Assembly: GCA_013398175.1 (NCBI GenBank)
Contig: VZRZ01003109.1
Coordinates: 337,417-401,416 of the forward strand
Source: Climacteris rufus
Lineage: Eukaryota > Chordata > Aves > Passeriformes > Climacteridae
DNA length: 64,000 bases
Reading direction: 5' to 3'
Shown: positions 51,894 to 62,991 of the stretch, piece after piece
Layout of the letters: the number at the start of each line of letters is the position of its first letter
Position numbering within the stretch: the first letter of the stretch is position 1
The notes under the pieces: model-generated
The model's database searches: none
Told to the model about the DNA's origin: nothing
What the model saw: the letters and a program-made list of their open reading frames with translations, nothing else
Made by a program: the position numbers and the translations under genes

Positions 51894-53222
51894 ATGCTTC
51901 ACCAGAAACAGTTGGGACTTTGTTAGGAACGAACTCTGTAAATGGAGACTTGGGAAGCCCCTCTGATGATGAGGATATGCCAGCAGGACATCACGATACA
52001 TCCACAGTGTGTTCCAATGGTCCAGTCTTTGATGAATCTTCTGGAGACACAATACTGAGACACTCTTTAAGGACTAGTAGGACTCTGGAAACAGACCAGG
52101 ATGAGTTGACCTCTGGTGCTTCAAGATCATCACCTCCCAGAGGTCGCCAGGACTCACTAAATGACTATCTGGATGCAATAGAACACAATAACCATCCCAG
52201 ACCGGGGACATCTGCCTGTGGTGACCGTCCACGTGGAGCCTCCCCAAAACTGAGGAGCAGCTTCCCTACTGACACAAGACTTAATGCTATGCTTCACATT
52301 GACTCAGATGAAGAGGAGCACGAGCTACACCAAGACCTGGGTTTTCCGTCTTCCTTGGAAGATGATGGTGGTTTAGTAATGCTTAATGGTGCTACCAGAA
52401 ACGTGGAAAGAAATGATGTAAATTCCACATCAGATCAGGTAATGTCGGGGCCTGCAGAGAGCGAGAGGGTTTCAGCCTCTGATGCTCCTTTGCCATCAAC
52501 TGATGACCAGCAAGATTCTGTCCCGGAGCTTCCACCTCCACAGGAAGGAGATGAAAGCCTGCAGGGTGAAGCGCCAGCAGAGCAGGCCGGCAGCGAGTCC
52601 CCTGCCGCTCCGGAGGCAGAGCAGCCTCCTGGCAGTGCAGACACGGGAGCCGCTGATGCCGCAGCTGGGGGCAGAAGGGGCGTCAGTGAAACGGAGTCCA
52701 TCGACCAGGGGTCGGAGCCTTCCCAGCTGTCGTCAGAGACGGAGCAGAGCGACCCCGCTCGCACGGAGAGCGTCAGCGAGGCCAGCACCCGGCCTGAGGG
52801 GGAGAGCGACGCCGAAGGGGCCGACAGCTCCTGCAACGAGAGCGCGACCGTGCGGCGCTCCTCGGTGGAATTGCGCTGCTCTGCTTGCGAGAGTGCCAGG
52901 TTTCCAGAGACCCCGGCCTTTTCTTCTCAGGAGGAAGAGGAGGGAGCCTGTGCCAGCGGGGCAGCTGGAGCGGAGGCAGGGGCTGAAGCACAGGACTCTG
53001 CGAGCGCTGCTGGTTCTCTGCCTGCGGTGCAGTTACCTCAGCAGGAGGTACAGGAGGCTGAGGCAGGTGAACTGCAAGACCAAGAGGAAGCGGAAGAAAT
53101 CTGGCAAAGAAGAAGAAGCCTGCAGGCAGCAGCTGCCCAGAGCCAGTCTCAGGATGAAGAAATTGAAGGAGCACAAGCAGCTTGTGAGGGTGCCACAGCA
53201 CAGCTTGAAGGAGCTACTGGAG
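51894..53222 (+). CDS. HECW2: HECW2 coding exon 8 (residues 329-771, acidic linker)
   Basis: Very large internal exon (1329 nt), phase 1 in and out. Acceptor gtctctgcag; donor CTGGAG|gtaaca at 53223. It encodes the low-complexity, acidic, Ser-rich linker between C2 and WW1, presumably disordered. Conserved islands include NSVNGDLGSPSDDEDMP, SPPRGRQDSLNDYLDAIEHN, SFPTDTRLNAMLHIDSDEEE, SETESIDQGSEPSQLSSETE and RTESVSEASTRPEGESD. The last third is more variable, with Ala/Glu/Gln-rich stretches, and is markedly GC- and CpG-rich (about 52540-53030). RGRQDS (residues 411-416) fits the RxRxxS basophilic kinase pattern. The GC-rich part also opens long shadow frames, including a 255-codon one on + at 52482-53249; these are by-products. 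Confidence 0.96.
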
Positions 53223-54569
53223 GTAACAACTGCAGGAGGCACTTTCTGAAGTGACCTTACTGCAGACAGTAAAAAAAATTACAAAAGTTAACGTCTGAAA
53301 ACAAAGAGCCTTAATTTATCATTTTCATTATCTTTCAAGATTTTTTTTGGTTCCTTTGAATTTATTTCTTTCTTCAAGAGACTCGGGGGTTTTTAATTTA
53401 ATGAAAAATCCAAACCTGAAATATTCAAAACATGCTTATTCTGAAATTTGATTTATTGTAATTCTTGTAGTGAGGAGGATGAAGATGAGGAAAGAATCCA
53501 CAATATTACCCTGATCACTAATGAAAATGGTAATGAGGAGGGACAAAACTCCCAAAACTGTGAAATGCAAATTAGAATTTGTATTTGACTCTTTTCTTTT
53601 GAATGTTTTCTATTAGCTTTAAAACATAAGGTAATCAAAAGAAAGGGGAAAAGAAAAATAATCAGTTTTTGGTCACACTTCAGGCTGTTTATCTTCCCTT
53701 TTCCAATTCCTTCTCTGGGCAGATGGATCTCAGCACAGTGGAGTCTTGAGAGGAGAGGAATATATTACCCAAGTTAACATTATAAAACTCTTATCAATTT
53801 TAAAATCATTTTAACAACTGAGAATTTTCTGTCTTCCTAAAATCACTGAAAGTAGAAATGTGTCCTTAAAGAATTGTTTCCAAGCAGCTTTAATAATGGA
53901 TTATCTGTTCAGTTTCTTCAGGGACTGAAGTGTTTCTAATCAAGTGTGTTTCTGAATGTGTCTTTTTCATCACATATCAAAAGTTATATATAAGTATTAA
54001 TTTCTTCTCTTCAGAAACAGATCGTTGATTTGGAAATAAAAATTTTGGTACTTATTTCAAATAGTGTCAGTATTTTACAGCATTTTCTAGACATTTTCTA
54101 TTCTCTTTAATAGGTGTCAGATTGCATCATGTTTTGCAGATGAGTGTGGCTGCAGCAAGGAAGGACAATGGACAGTTTAATCTCCCACCCTTAAGCAAGG
54201 TTTCTGAGGGGCCCAGGTGGAGCTTTGTCATGGCCATGGCCAGGACAAAGCTCCACCTGGCTCCCTCATGGCCATGTCCTGGGATATGGCTCAGGCAAAG
54301 GTTGTTTTCTGTGCCCTGGCTTTCAGCTGCTCACAGATGGATGCAGCAAACCCCAGAGGCGAAGTTTCCAGGACCAGGACATCCCAGAGGAATCACTTGA
54401 CTAGAACTATCAATATAACTGATTTTGATCCCAAGAACAGATGACTGTTAGCTATATCCTAAATTATCATAGTCCTGCAGAAGCTTTAACATGTCTTGCT
54501 CAGTTTTGAGGCAACTCTAGGGCTTCCTCACATTGACTGTAAAATAATTGGTGGGTGCTTTGATTCCAG
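53223..54569 (+). other. Intron 8 (1.35 kb)
   Basis: Intron from gtaaca to tttgattccag. Apart from the inverted repeat at 54213-54260 and related GC-richer sequence to about 54390, it is AT-rich without recognised elements. Confidence 0.85.
54213..54260. repeat. Perfect 17-bp inverted repeat (hairpin)
   Basis: Left arm ccaggtggagctttgtc (54213-54229) and right arm gacaaagctccacctgg (54244-54260) are exact reverse complements around a 14-nt loop that itself contains ATGGCCAT and GGCCATGGCC. A second catggccatgtcctgg copy of the loop-side sequence follows at about 54267. The structure could be a short foldback from an inverted duplication or a miniature element. No target-site duplication is evident. 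Confidence 0.85.
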
Positions 54570-54665
54570 GTTCTCCCAGCAATGGCCATCAGCCCTTGAG
54601 GTCTCTGCCTTCGGTCCGTCAGGACGTTAGCCGGTACCAGAGAGTGGATGAGGCTTTACCACCAA
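54570..54665 (+). CDS. HECW2: HECW2 coding exon 9 (residues 772-803)
   Basis: Length is 96 nt, phase 1 in and out, so it is a symmetric exon that could be skipped in frame. Acceptor ttgattccag; donor CACCAA|gtgagc at 54666. It encodes NGHQPLRSLPSVRQDVSRYQ and RVDEALPP, the linker directly in front of WW1. The block is strongly conserved, in contrast to the variable end of exon 8. Confidence 0.95.
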
Positions 54666-57600
54666 GTGAGCTTCTTCATGCTGTAATTGGGGGATAAGCT
54701 ACCTGAGTCTCATTAGTGAGATGTCATTACATTGCCTTTTTGAATGTGAGAACTGAGAATGAACAGCTAAGTTGGAAGTGAGGAGTGGTGATGAAGTCCA
54801 GCGGTGTTGTTGTCAAGGGCGTTGTGCTCTGTCTGCAGACTCTGGGCAGGTGTGGTGACAATTGCACCTGGTGGATCCAGGCGTGCTGAGTGTCACTTGT
54901 GCAGAAGTAGGAAGGCACCGTGCTGCCTTTTCTGTGTGCAGTGCACAAGGGCAGGGGGGTGAGATGATGGTGCTGTGTGAGGCACTGGGGGCTGTCATGC
55001 ACTCTGGAATCTCGGAATACTTCTTGTATGGAAATGATTTACAAAGAACTATACAGCATCTTTAATATCTGCAGATTATGTGAGAGGTGTCTGTGTTTTC
55101 CTTGCATTTTTTGAGGCAATGTGAAGATTTTATATTAAAATAAACTTGTACCTTAAGCAACAGTTAGATGAGCCTTAATGAACATATAGATTGTAATTTC
55201 TCTAATGCATATGAAAAATATATTGCTCTCAATTATTCACTTGCTTAAACTTTGGGCAGTGAAAGTCTATTTAGTAGTAAGTATTCAACGAAAGGACCTC
55301 CCAAAAAAGGTACACAGCTAATAGGCAAACATTACTTTAAAGCAGATATGCAAAAAAAACTTTAATTCAGACCCACTGAAGTCTGGCAAAGCTTCGGTAC
55401 CTTAAAAGAGCCAGGAATTATTGTAAAATGAACAGATCCCTATTTCCAAGTATGGTATAGGACTGTGTTTGCTCTGTAATTGGAGTGAGTGACTGGAAGG
55501 AGCCTGGTAGCAGAACACAGATATAACTTTGTGTGGAGAGTCAGGATGATGATACAGTTGTGCTCCCTGCTGCTTCTCTTACCATCAGTACATGTAACAA
55601 ATTAATCCTGTGTGCAGATCCTCCAGTTAATTAACTGCTACCCTAATATACCAGTTTTACATTTTACAAAATTGTGTCTGGGAGATGTGTGTTTCAGTTG
55701 TATTTTTATCACTTTTCATACTTAAAAAAGACAAAGGACATTACAGGAAATAAAAAGTCACTGTTCAGTGTAATAAATGAGAAATGCACAAAGATAGATG
55801 GTACCATGGCTTCAGCAGCAAACTATACACTACAATAACTACTTGGACAAACTATTGGAATGTTAATGGGAAAAGTTTGGCTGTGTGTTACTCTAACATT
55901 TCTGACATTTGCTGGGAATTTACCCAGTCATACATGGCATCATGCATGTACACATTGCCCCTTGTCAGTCAGAGCCCAGTGCAATCTCTGTGTAAATAAT
56001 TCATTTGCTAATATGAATAAAGTTTTAAATACTAATTGACTAGATTCAGTTTTTGTCTCCAAAGCTCTGCTTTCAGATATGTGACAGTTTTAATATTTTA
56101 ATACTGAAAAATTAGAGAAAACATTTAGAATATGATTTTGAGTTATAAACTGTAATTCCTTTGTAATTTGGGTTACATTCTATTTGTTGTTTCACCAGAA
56201 TTTGAAAGTAAGAAAGAAAACCAGGTGAATTTCTTTCAATTTTGTGTTGATTTACAGAACAAGAGAAAGAATTTATGCATTCAACAGTATGCTCCGGTTC
56301 TTACATCTTAGGGGAAAATTAACAAAGCTTGACAATGAAACCTTGATGAATTGCGATTTTTCAATTCAGCAGGTTATTCAGAACATATTTGACTGACAGT
56401 GATTTAATGGAATATAGCCTTATATATATACATGTATATATACAGAAGAGTTGTCCATCACAACACTGATGCAGGTGCTTTACTTTGGAAGCCATTGCCC
56501 AAGTGTTTACACTTGTGTATTTAAAATTGTTTGCAGGCAAAAATGCTTTTCTTTTGCAAGACCATGTTACAGAAATGGTGACTCTGTCAGAATTGGACAT
56601 GAACACCACAAGAGAAATCTCAGCTTATTATACAGTGGTTTAGGGCTTGACATTTAAGCAGGGTAATGAATTCACAAATTTAAACTGTTTGAGGGTTTTT
56701 TTGTTTATTTTGGGATTTCTTTTCCCCCCAGTGAACAATTCTGTTCTTCCTGGAATACTTCAGTGTTTTAGTTTGTTTACATACTCTGGTTAAAAATGTT
56801 GAGTGTGTTTATTCACCAGCAGATGGGACTTTTTTTGAAATAGAACCTTTGCACACAAGTGTCTGTTTCAATCATTTTTTTCTTTTTAAAAAAAATGAAA
56901 ACATTTTTCAGAAAATGCTGAAATGTTTGTTTTCTTCTTTGAGATATAAATGAAATTTTTTAAAGTACCTTACAAATGTGTCATATTTTACATAGCAAAT
57001 ACCTTTCCTACGTGACTCTGTTCACACTGGCAGTGCTGTGAACACCAGTAGGCTGTTTTGATTGTGCCTCAAAGACAGCAGAATAATTTGTACTGTTGTC
57101 ATCTAAGTTACCCAGCTGTTGTGCAGAGGTGACACAATGAGTTTATCTCAAAACCTGTTGCCTCCCTCTGTGAGCCTGCTCAGCCCCTGTAGTGCAGTGC
57201 AGTGCACTGAGCCCCTTGTCTGCCTTCAGGAGCTGACAGAAGCCACAGTGCAGTGGCAGTGGCAAACACTGAGCTTTTAAGGCTGTCATTATTAAATACT
57301 TTGTAGTAGAATTTACTTCTTCTCTGCTGTCAAAACACTTTTATACCCTCTTTCCTCATGGAGTAGTGGTCATTTAGCATGGGTTGTTTGCCAGTATATT
57401 TTAAAACCATCTATTGCAGTGACTGATGTTTTCACCTAGACTTGCAATATAAAAAGCCACACCTAGAAACCTTCTGAGCTGCCAAAGATTGTTTTTCAAC
57501 TGATGTGCTAAATGGTTTGCACATTTTCTGCGATTGCAGGTGTCCAAGAATCAGTCTGTATAGACGTGTGTGTATATCGTAGTAATAGTAGTAGTAAGCC

Positions 57601-58486
57601 CCCAGCTATGTTCAGTGTCTTGGTGTCTTGCTGATTTTACAAGCAGGTATTAGGCAGACAGTGTTTCTGAGCCAAAAAGCCTGCAGACTGTGATGCACCA
57701 GGTTTCTGCTGAGCACTGAAGGTTGGATGTGGCTGGGGAAAGGTCCCAGTGCCTTTCTCTCTGCTCTCCCGGGGTCTCTCCATGGTGCAGACTTCTAGCA
57801 TTGTCTGTAGCTTCTGCTGCAGAACCAGTGGGCAGCAGTACAGTTACACAAGAAGTTGAATTTGCTATGATACTTGCATAATTGGCAATTCTGGAACATA
57901 TGTTAGTATATGAAGAAGTGCTATAGTTCACCATCTTTTCTGGCAGGTCTGTTTACCTTTAACATGGCTAGATGTAAACACAGGAAGAGCACTGGCATCT
58001 ATTTTATTACTGTTACTGTTATCTGTGAAAAAACAATGGCAGGTGTCAAGCTTTGCAAGGATTTTGGTACATATCCGTTGGCCTTTTGCACAGGAATAAG
58101 CCTCAGAGATTGGATCTTGAATTGCTTCAGTCCAAGAGAATTAAACTAAGTATCCAGACATTTTGTTTGTTGGGTTTGTCTTGGTTTTTTTGTTTGTTTG
58201 TTTCTTGGACGGTTACTGGTTAGCGAGAAATAGAATAGAAAAAGGAATAAAACTTTTTAGATACGGATTCCATCAAACCTTACCTACAGTGGGGAATTTG
58301 ATTTATGAGATAAAATAAGGAAAAGCCATCCCTCTTAACCCTTCAGGAAGAAGGCTGTATGTTGAAGTAATCCTGTAAAAGAGAAATAGAGACTTGAAAC
58401 AATAGGTTGGGTTACAAAAGTGACAGAGCTAAAATAAAGAAATAAATGAGACCCTCTGTAGTTTACAGTATTTTATTGCTACCTAG
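54666..58486 (+). other. Intron 9 (3.8 kb)
   Basis: Intron from gtgagc to tattgctacctag. It contains an AT palindrome at 56423-56442, a GTA-type short repeat near 57582-57596 and (TTTG)n near 58189-58202. A good pyrimidine tract with AG ends at 56731 but has no convincing donor downstream. No gene or transposon was recognised. Confidence 0.85.
56423..56442. repeat. AT-rich 20-bp palindrome
   Basis: tatatatacatgtatatata is a perfect palindrome centred on ACATGT within a slightly longer TA stretch. It is microsatellite-like and may be unstable or cruciform-prone. Confidence 0.85.
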
Positions 58487-58637
58487 ACTGGGAGGCTCGA
58501 ATTGACAGCCATGGACGGATTTTTTATGTGGACCATGTGAACAGGACAACAACATGGCAGCGACCCACAGCCCCCCCAGCCCCACAGATTCTCCAGAGGT
58601 CGAATTCCATCCAGCAGATGGAACAGCTGAATCGCCG
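58487..58637 (+). CDS. HECW2: HECW2 coding exon 10 (residues 804-853, WW1)
   Basis: Length is 151 nt, phase 1 in and phase 2 out. Acceptor attgctacctag; donor CGCCG|gtaaga at 58638. It encodes the whole first WW domain: W805 opens it (NWEARIDSHGRIFYVDH), Y817 is the core aromatic, and VNRTTTWQRP gives the second Trp, W827, and Pro830. All residues needed for binding PPxY peptides are present. After WW1 come a Pro/Ala stretch and LQRSNSIQQMEQLN, the start of a predicted helical or coiled-coil segment. WW domains recruit substrates and adaptors to the HECT ligase. Confidence 0.97.
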
Positions 58638-59012
58638 GTAAGAATTACCCTTGTTGGTTGGGAATTTTGTGTGCTTGCAAAACTGTGTCCACCATTGCAA
58701 GACTGAGCATGGAGACAAGGCCACAGTTGCTACCACAGCTGGCCTTATGTGTTTATTTTTATGTGGCTGTTGCTTTTAGTTTGAATGTTGGCTTCTAGGA
58801 CTTCTGTGTTCCACCTGTGATTTTAAACTCTGTGACTAAAAACTAATACATCTGACAGTGGTTGTTCAGAAATTCAGAAGGCTGTTAATGCAGAAATTAG
58901 AGGTCAATATATATTAACCACTACGGCAGAAAAGATGGGCAGGCTCCCTCAGAGCCACAATTGGGTCGTAGTTACCATATGCTATATATAAAGTCCAGTT
59001 TTCCAACCCTAG
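58638..59012 (+). other. Intron 10 (375 bp)
   Basis: Short intron, gtaaga to ttttccaaccctag. It has no internal feature that I can support. Confidence 0.92.
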
Positions 59013-59116
59013 GTACCAGAGCATCCGAAGAACAATGACAAATGACAGGCCTGAAGAGCATACAAATGCCATGGATGGAGCTGCAGAGGAAGCTGAATTT
59101 CACCATTCTAATGCAG
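59013..59116 (+). CDS. HECW2: HECW2 coding exon 11 (residues 854-888)
   Basis: Length is 104 nt, phase 2 in and phase 1 out. Acceptor tccaaccctag. It encodes YQSIRRTMTNDRPEEHTNAM and an acidic DGAAEEAEFHHSNA tail, continuing the helix after WW1 and then a flexible acidic stretch. The donor GCAG|gttaaa (59117) is weak: it has GT but lacks the usual purine at +3 and G at +5, and an A/T-rich run follows. Skipping would shift the frame. The junction to exon 12 is nevertheless clear from the protein match. Confidence 0.94.
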
Positions 59117-59439
59117 GTTAAAAAAAAATAATTTTTTTCCACCTTCTCTAAAGAAGGGAGTACTCATCTCAAAGATGATTTAGTGGGAGTATGTAAGGCA
59201 GAACCTAACTTGTGGCTCTGAAAGGCTGGTGAAAATGAAACTATTTGATTTCATTGCTGTCTAGTTTTGAAGGTTATGGCTCAGCCTGCTCCATATGCTG
59301 AAGAGATGAATGTGAGATGCAGAGAATTTTACTGTCAGTACCAGACTAGTTAAGAAAGCAGGACATTTGCAGTGAGAAAGCATAAAATTGTGTGGTCTGG
59401 CTTATAAATATTTTGGCTCTGCTAATGCCATTTGAAACA

Positions 59440-59770
59440 GTAGAATGTAGGACTAGAAAGGGTTTCAGGCAGTCATCGACTACACCTCTATAGATAGATT
59501 GGATGAGCTGTTCTTAAAACATACTTGACAATGCTGTGTTGTGTTCTTCTAGCATGTTCTCCAGCTGATGGACATCCTTTAACTTCTTTGCAGCAGTCTA
59601 CTCATATCATTCCTCTTATAACATATCCTTAAATCGATTACTTCCTAGTCTTTCCTCGTGAGTTGTGTTTTTAGGTCTCAAATTATTTTGTTGGCCTACT
59701 CAGGGTTGTCTTGAGCTGGTCTTCAGCTTCTGAGGAATATTTCAGAGGATCAAATAAATCTATGAATCTG
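59440..59770 (-). mobile_element. Probable ancient CR1 fragment, minus orientation
   Basis: On + the text aggactagaaagggtttcag, then gattggatgagctgttctta, and ctttcctcgtgagttgtgtt followed by aggtctcaaattattttgtt, follows the order of an old CR1 3' region in reverse complement (a start like 'ggaagggacctt', then 'gttccagtgctt', then 'cctctcataggtcatgttttctagacctctgatcatt'). Divergence is high, so this is a pattern-level call without alignment. A diverged non-CR1 element or chance similarity remains possible. Confidence 0.5.
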
Positions 59771-59879
59771 CTGTTCTGAAGAGGTTGTGGAAATGTCACC
59801 TCTTACATAAAACACTCCTTGTACATTCCTGTAGAAGGTTTTGTTTCAGGGGTTTTTTTAATAGTTTGACACTAACCAG

Positions 59880-60370
59880 TATTCAGTCTTTGATCCACTA
59901 AAATCAGGGCCTGATCCTTACATGCAGAACTTCGACACAAATGTCTGTTTTTCATCTGGTGTTTGTGCAGTTGACTATCCCTACCTGCACACAAGTCTTT
60001 GCACTTTTCTAATGTGCTGCTATGGTTTTGAATCTTGTCCATCCTGCTGTCCCAAGTACTGCAGGATCTCCTAACTGGAGCAAGTTTTGTGTTCCCTATC
60101 CAGTCATTAGTAGAAGTAATGAGTAGGACCAGACCCAGAGAGATCTTGGTGAAACATCATGGTGTGCTCTTACAACATTTATCCCTTTCCTTCTGAGAAC
60201 TTCTTCGGACCTCTGAAAGAATGACCAATATCTCAGTGATTGCTTCCCCTTGTTTTCTAACTGTTAGAGTGCATTTCGCCTGGCCTAAAGGATTTGAAAA
60301 CCTTTGATTTGCACCATAACCTTTAATCTGCTTTTTACTTATACTAGCCTAAGAAGAAAGATTTCTCTCA
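59880..60370. repeat. Candidate ancient interspersed repeat of unknown family
   Basis: The segment around gtaggaccagacccagagag (about 60122-60141), with the following cttggtgaaacatcatggtg, resembles a degenerate sauropsid repeat ('aggactggacccagagag...ctgtgggaccccac'). I cannot name the family or set the edges. It may be part of the same old insertion as the CR1 fragment just upstream. Confidence 0.3.
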
Positions 60371-62246
60371 CTTCCATTTTTTTCTTCTGATTGGCTGGTG
60401 TTAACCTTTCAAAAGAAGATAGAAAGAAAGATCTTTTTAGTGAGTTTTGAGCACCATTAGTGTTTTTTCTTTTCACTAAGAAAAGTCATCTTCCTACTAA
60501 TAATTTAGTAATACATTCACAAAGTTTGTTACCCATCCAGTCCTTTGAATAGCTGCGTGATGTCGTGCTTTGGCTTTGTCTCTAGATGCTTTTGACATAC
60601 TCTTATAATACTCTCTCCTGAATTAATCTGATATGCAAGCAGTGCCACCATTTCTTGAGTTTCCAGTCATTGTAGAACTTGAATTTACCCAAGTGTTCTC
60701 TTTTATCACTTGTAGTCTGTACTTCTTTTGTATCCTTTTCCTTTTCTATCTTTGTACATGTGTAGCCAGATGGTTTGTGCTGTACACAAATCAGCTTTTA
60801 AGCAAATTCAGGCCAAACCCTAACCAGCAAGTTCAACTGAATAAGCTTTTCATAAACCAAATTCATAACCCTCAAACTGCAGTAAAAACAGACGTGGTGA
60901 CCCATTCTGGTTTCCAGTCTACCAGGCTATGACAGATGACCTATCTGCAGCATGTCACAGCATCTTCCAGGGTGTGAGAGTTGACTGGTGTACACCCAAG
61001 TTTTGTACCAGTACAGGGTTCACATGCAAACTCGGTGCATGTATGGGAGACACTCCCAGCCCAAGTATTCAGGCACGGCTTCAGGAGCCTTTGTGCCACT
61101 CTGCCTTGCCCCACTGACGTGCCTCACGTGGGAGAGCTTGAGGTCTATTGTTTAATAAGAGTCTCTAAAAATCCTCTTATTCATTTATTTTACCTATTAC
61201 CCTTCCACTTTCTAGTTTTCTCTAATGCTTAGAATGAATGTCTTTATTTTCCCCATTCCCTTTTTTTCTATAATGTTTAGAATTTTACTCCTTGTTATTT
61301 TATTGCCTTTTGTAATTTCTTCTTACTTTTCCCTCAGTTTAGAGTGTCATTCACTGCCTCTCTCCTTGCTCTGCTTGTGTGTTATGAACTTTTGTATCTA
61401 TGGTTGCTGTGGTCTGCATGATTAATGCTCATTTGATGGAGAAGTGTGCAAATACTGCTATGTGTAAAAAAGAAAGAAACTGAAATGTAGGTGGCAGCAC
61501 GCATTTTAGTGTAAAATCACTGCAGACCAAATCTGAACTTGCAGTTTTTCATTTACATTAAAAATATGCTTCCAAATATCCTTTGGTTTCCAAAGAGAAT
61601 TATGGGGAACGGTTTTGTCTTTGGAGCAAACACCACTCAATATATTTTCACTTCCTGGTACTGCAGAAAAATCAGGGCACTTCTGTAGTTGCTAGGAGAA
61701 GACACAAATGTTTACTGGAAGTTGAAACTTGAAAGGTGCTTCCTCGGCAACCTGCTTCTTACATAAGCTGCTTAAATACTGTATCAGAACTGGGGCTGTA
61801 GTAATGGCAGATTTAGTGTTTGTTTTTTAAGTAGGAATGAGACATTTATAAGTGTACAATTACTTTATATCCATTAGTTAGCATTTAAAAAAATAACTTA
61901 CCTACGTTACAGCTACAATATAGCAAGTGCAAGACATGCCACAGGGACTTTCTTGCATCTTACATACAGGCATATACTTGGTAATCCAAATAATTGGATG
62001 TGATTTTTTTTTTAATGATTGTTTACCAAAAGCCACAAGTAAAAGTTACTAAACTAAAACTGTAATATTTTCAGAAACTTCTGTTAGAAGAAATTTGGGT
62101 ACACTTATGTGGAGAGTCATCAGTAAATCTGAAATAGTTGTGTACTTAATGCTGTCCTTGCTTGTGTGATTCAAATCAATATAGTTGTTTGCAGTGATGC
62201 TTTGGTAATAACTGCTGGAAGTCTTTGTCATTTACTTTGCTGTTAG

Positions 62247-62371
62247 ATTTTCGAAGAGAGAATGTGCTGCCTCACTCTACCTCCAGATCCAGACTTACTT
62301 TATTGCTCCAGTCTCCCCCTGTGAAATTCCTTATCAGCCCAGAGTTCTTTACAGTGCTGCATTCTAACCCT
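62247..62371 (+). CDS. HECW2: HECW2 coding exon 12 (residues 889-930)
   Basis: Length is 125 nt, phase 1 in and phase 0 out. Acceptor tttgctgttag; donor AACCCT|gtgagt at 62372. It encodes DFRRENVLPHSTSRSRLTLL followed by LQSPPVKFLISPEFFTVLHS and NP. It is basic and hydrophobic, and almost identical to the mammalian protein. It leads into the helical box between the two WW domains, and STSRSR is a possible phospho-site cluster. Confidence 0.96.
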
Positions 62372-62991
62372 GTGAGTATGGTGGCTACAGCTCAAAAGCT
62401 TTCATAAATACCTGCTTATAAATGCAGCTGTTTTGTGTACAAAGATACTGCTCAGTGTTTGATGATAAGATATTGGTAGTAAATAGGGAGGCTGGATAAA
62501 TTCACTCATCATTGCTTGCCATTATTGGGCTATCAGAGCCATCATGGCTCTGCATGATAGCAGTTTTTATTTTTCACTCAATTCTTCATCTTTCTTTAGA
62601 TACAAAATTCATTTTTTTATTGAAGCAATAATTTCCTTACTGTGCTTTGCAGAGTGTGAGACACAATTCTGAGAAGGACTTTGCTGCTTAATGGCATGAT
62701 TTGTTTCCCCGGATTGCCTGGTTTATATTAAAGTATAATAGAGGTCATACTGAACCAAAAAGCATCTTAACATATATCTTCCTTTTTCCTTTTTTGCCTG
62801 TTCTTCAGTGCTGCTTTTTGTATAGCTTTTTCCCTCCTAGTGTTTCTTTGTGTAATGGGATCAACAGTGTAAGCAGAAGTAATGGAACGAGTAACTTTTT
62901 GTCTGCAAACACACTTAGAATGAAAGGTGGTGTCTTTTGTGGTAAGGGAAGCTTTACCTTTTAAAAGCATGTGCTGTTGTCTGTTTTGCAG
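62372..62991 (+). other. Intron 12 (620 bp)
   Basis: Short intron, gtgagt to gttgtctgttttgcag. No repeat or exon-like feature was seen. Confidence 0.92.

Larger units (their letters stand above)
59117..62246 (+). other. Intron 11 (3.1 kb)
   Basis: Intron from the weak donor gttaaa to tactttgctgttag. The left half looks like decayed repeat sequence (59440-60370). The right half, 60370-62246, is AT-rich with short ORFs and no recognised element. Confidence 0.8.

Noticed and set aside
52482..53249. 255-codon second + frame inside exon 8, plus 133- and 142-codon minus frames
   Set aside because: They arise because the GC-rich part of the HECW2 linker has few stop codons in any frame. The Arg/Pro-rich translation matches no family. 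The HECW2 frame has conserved protein islands.
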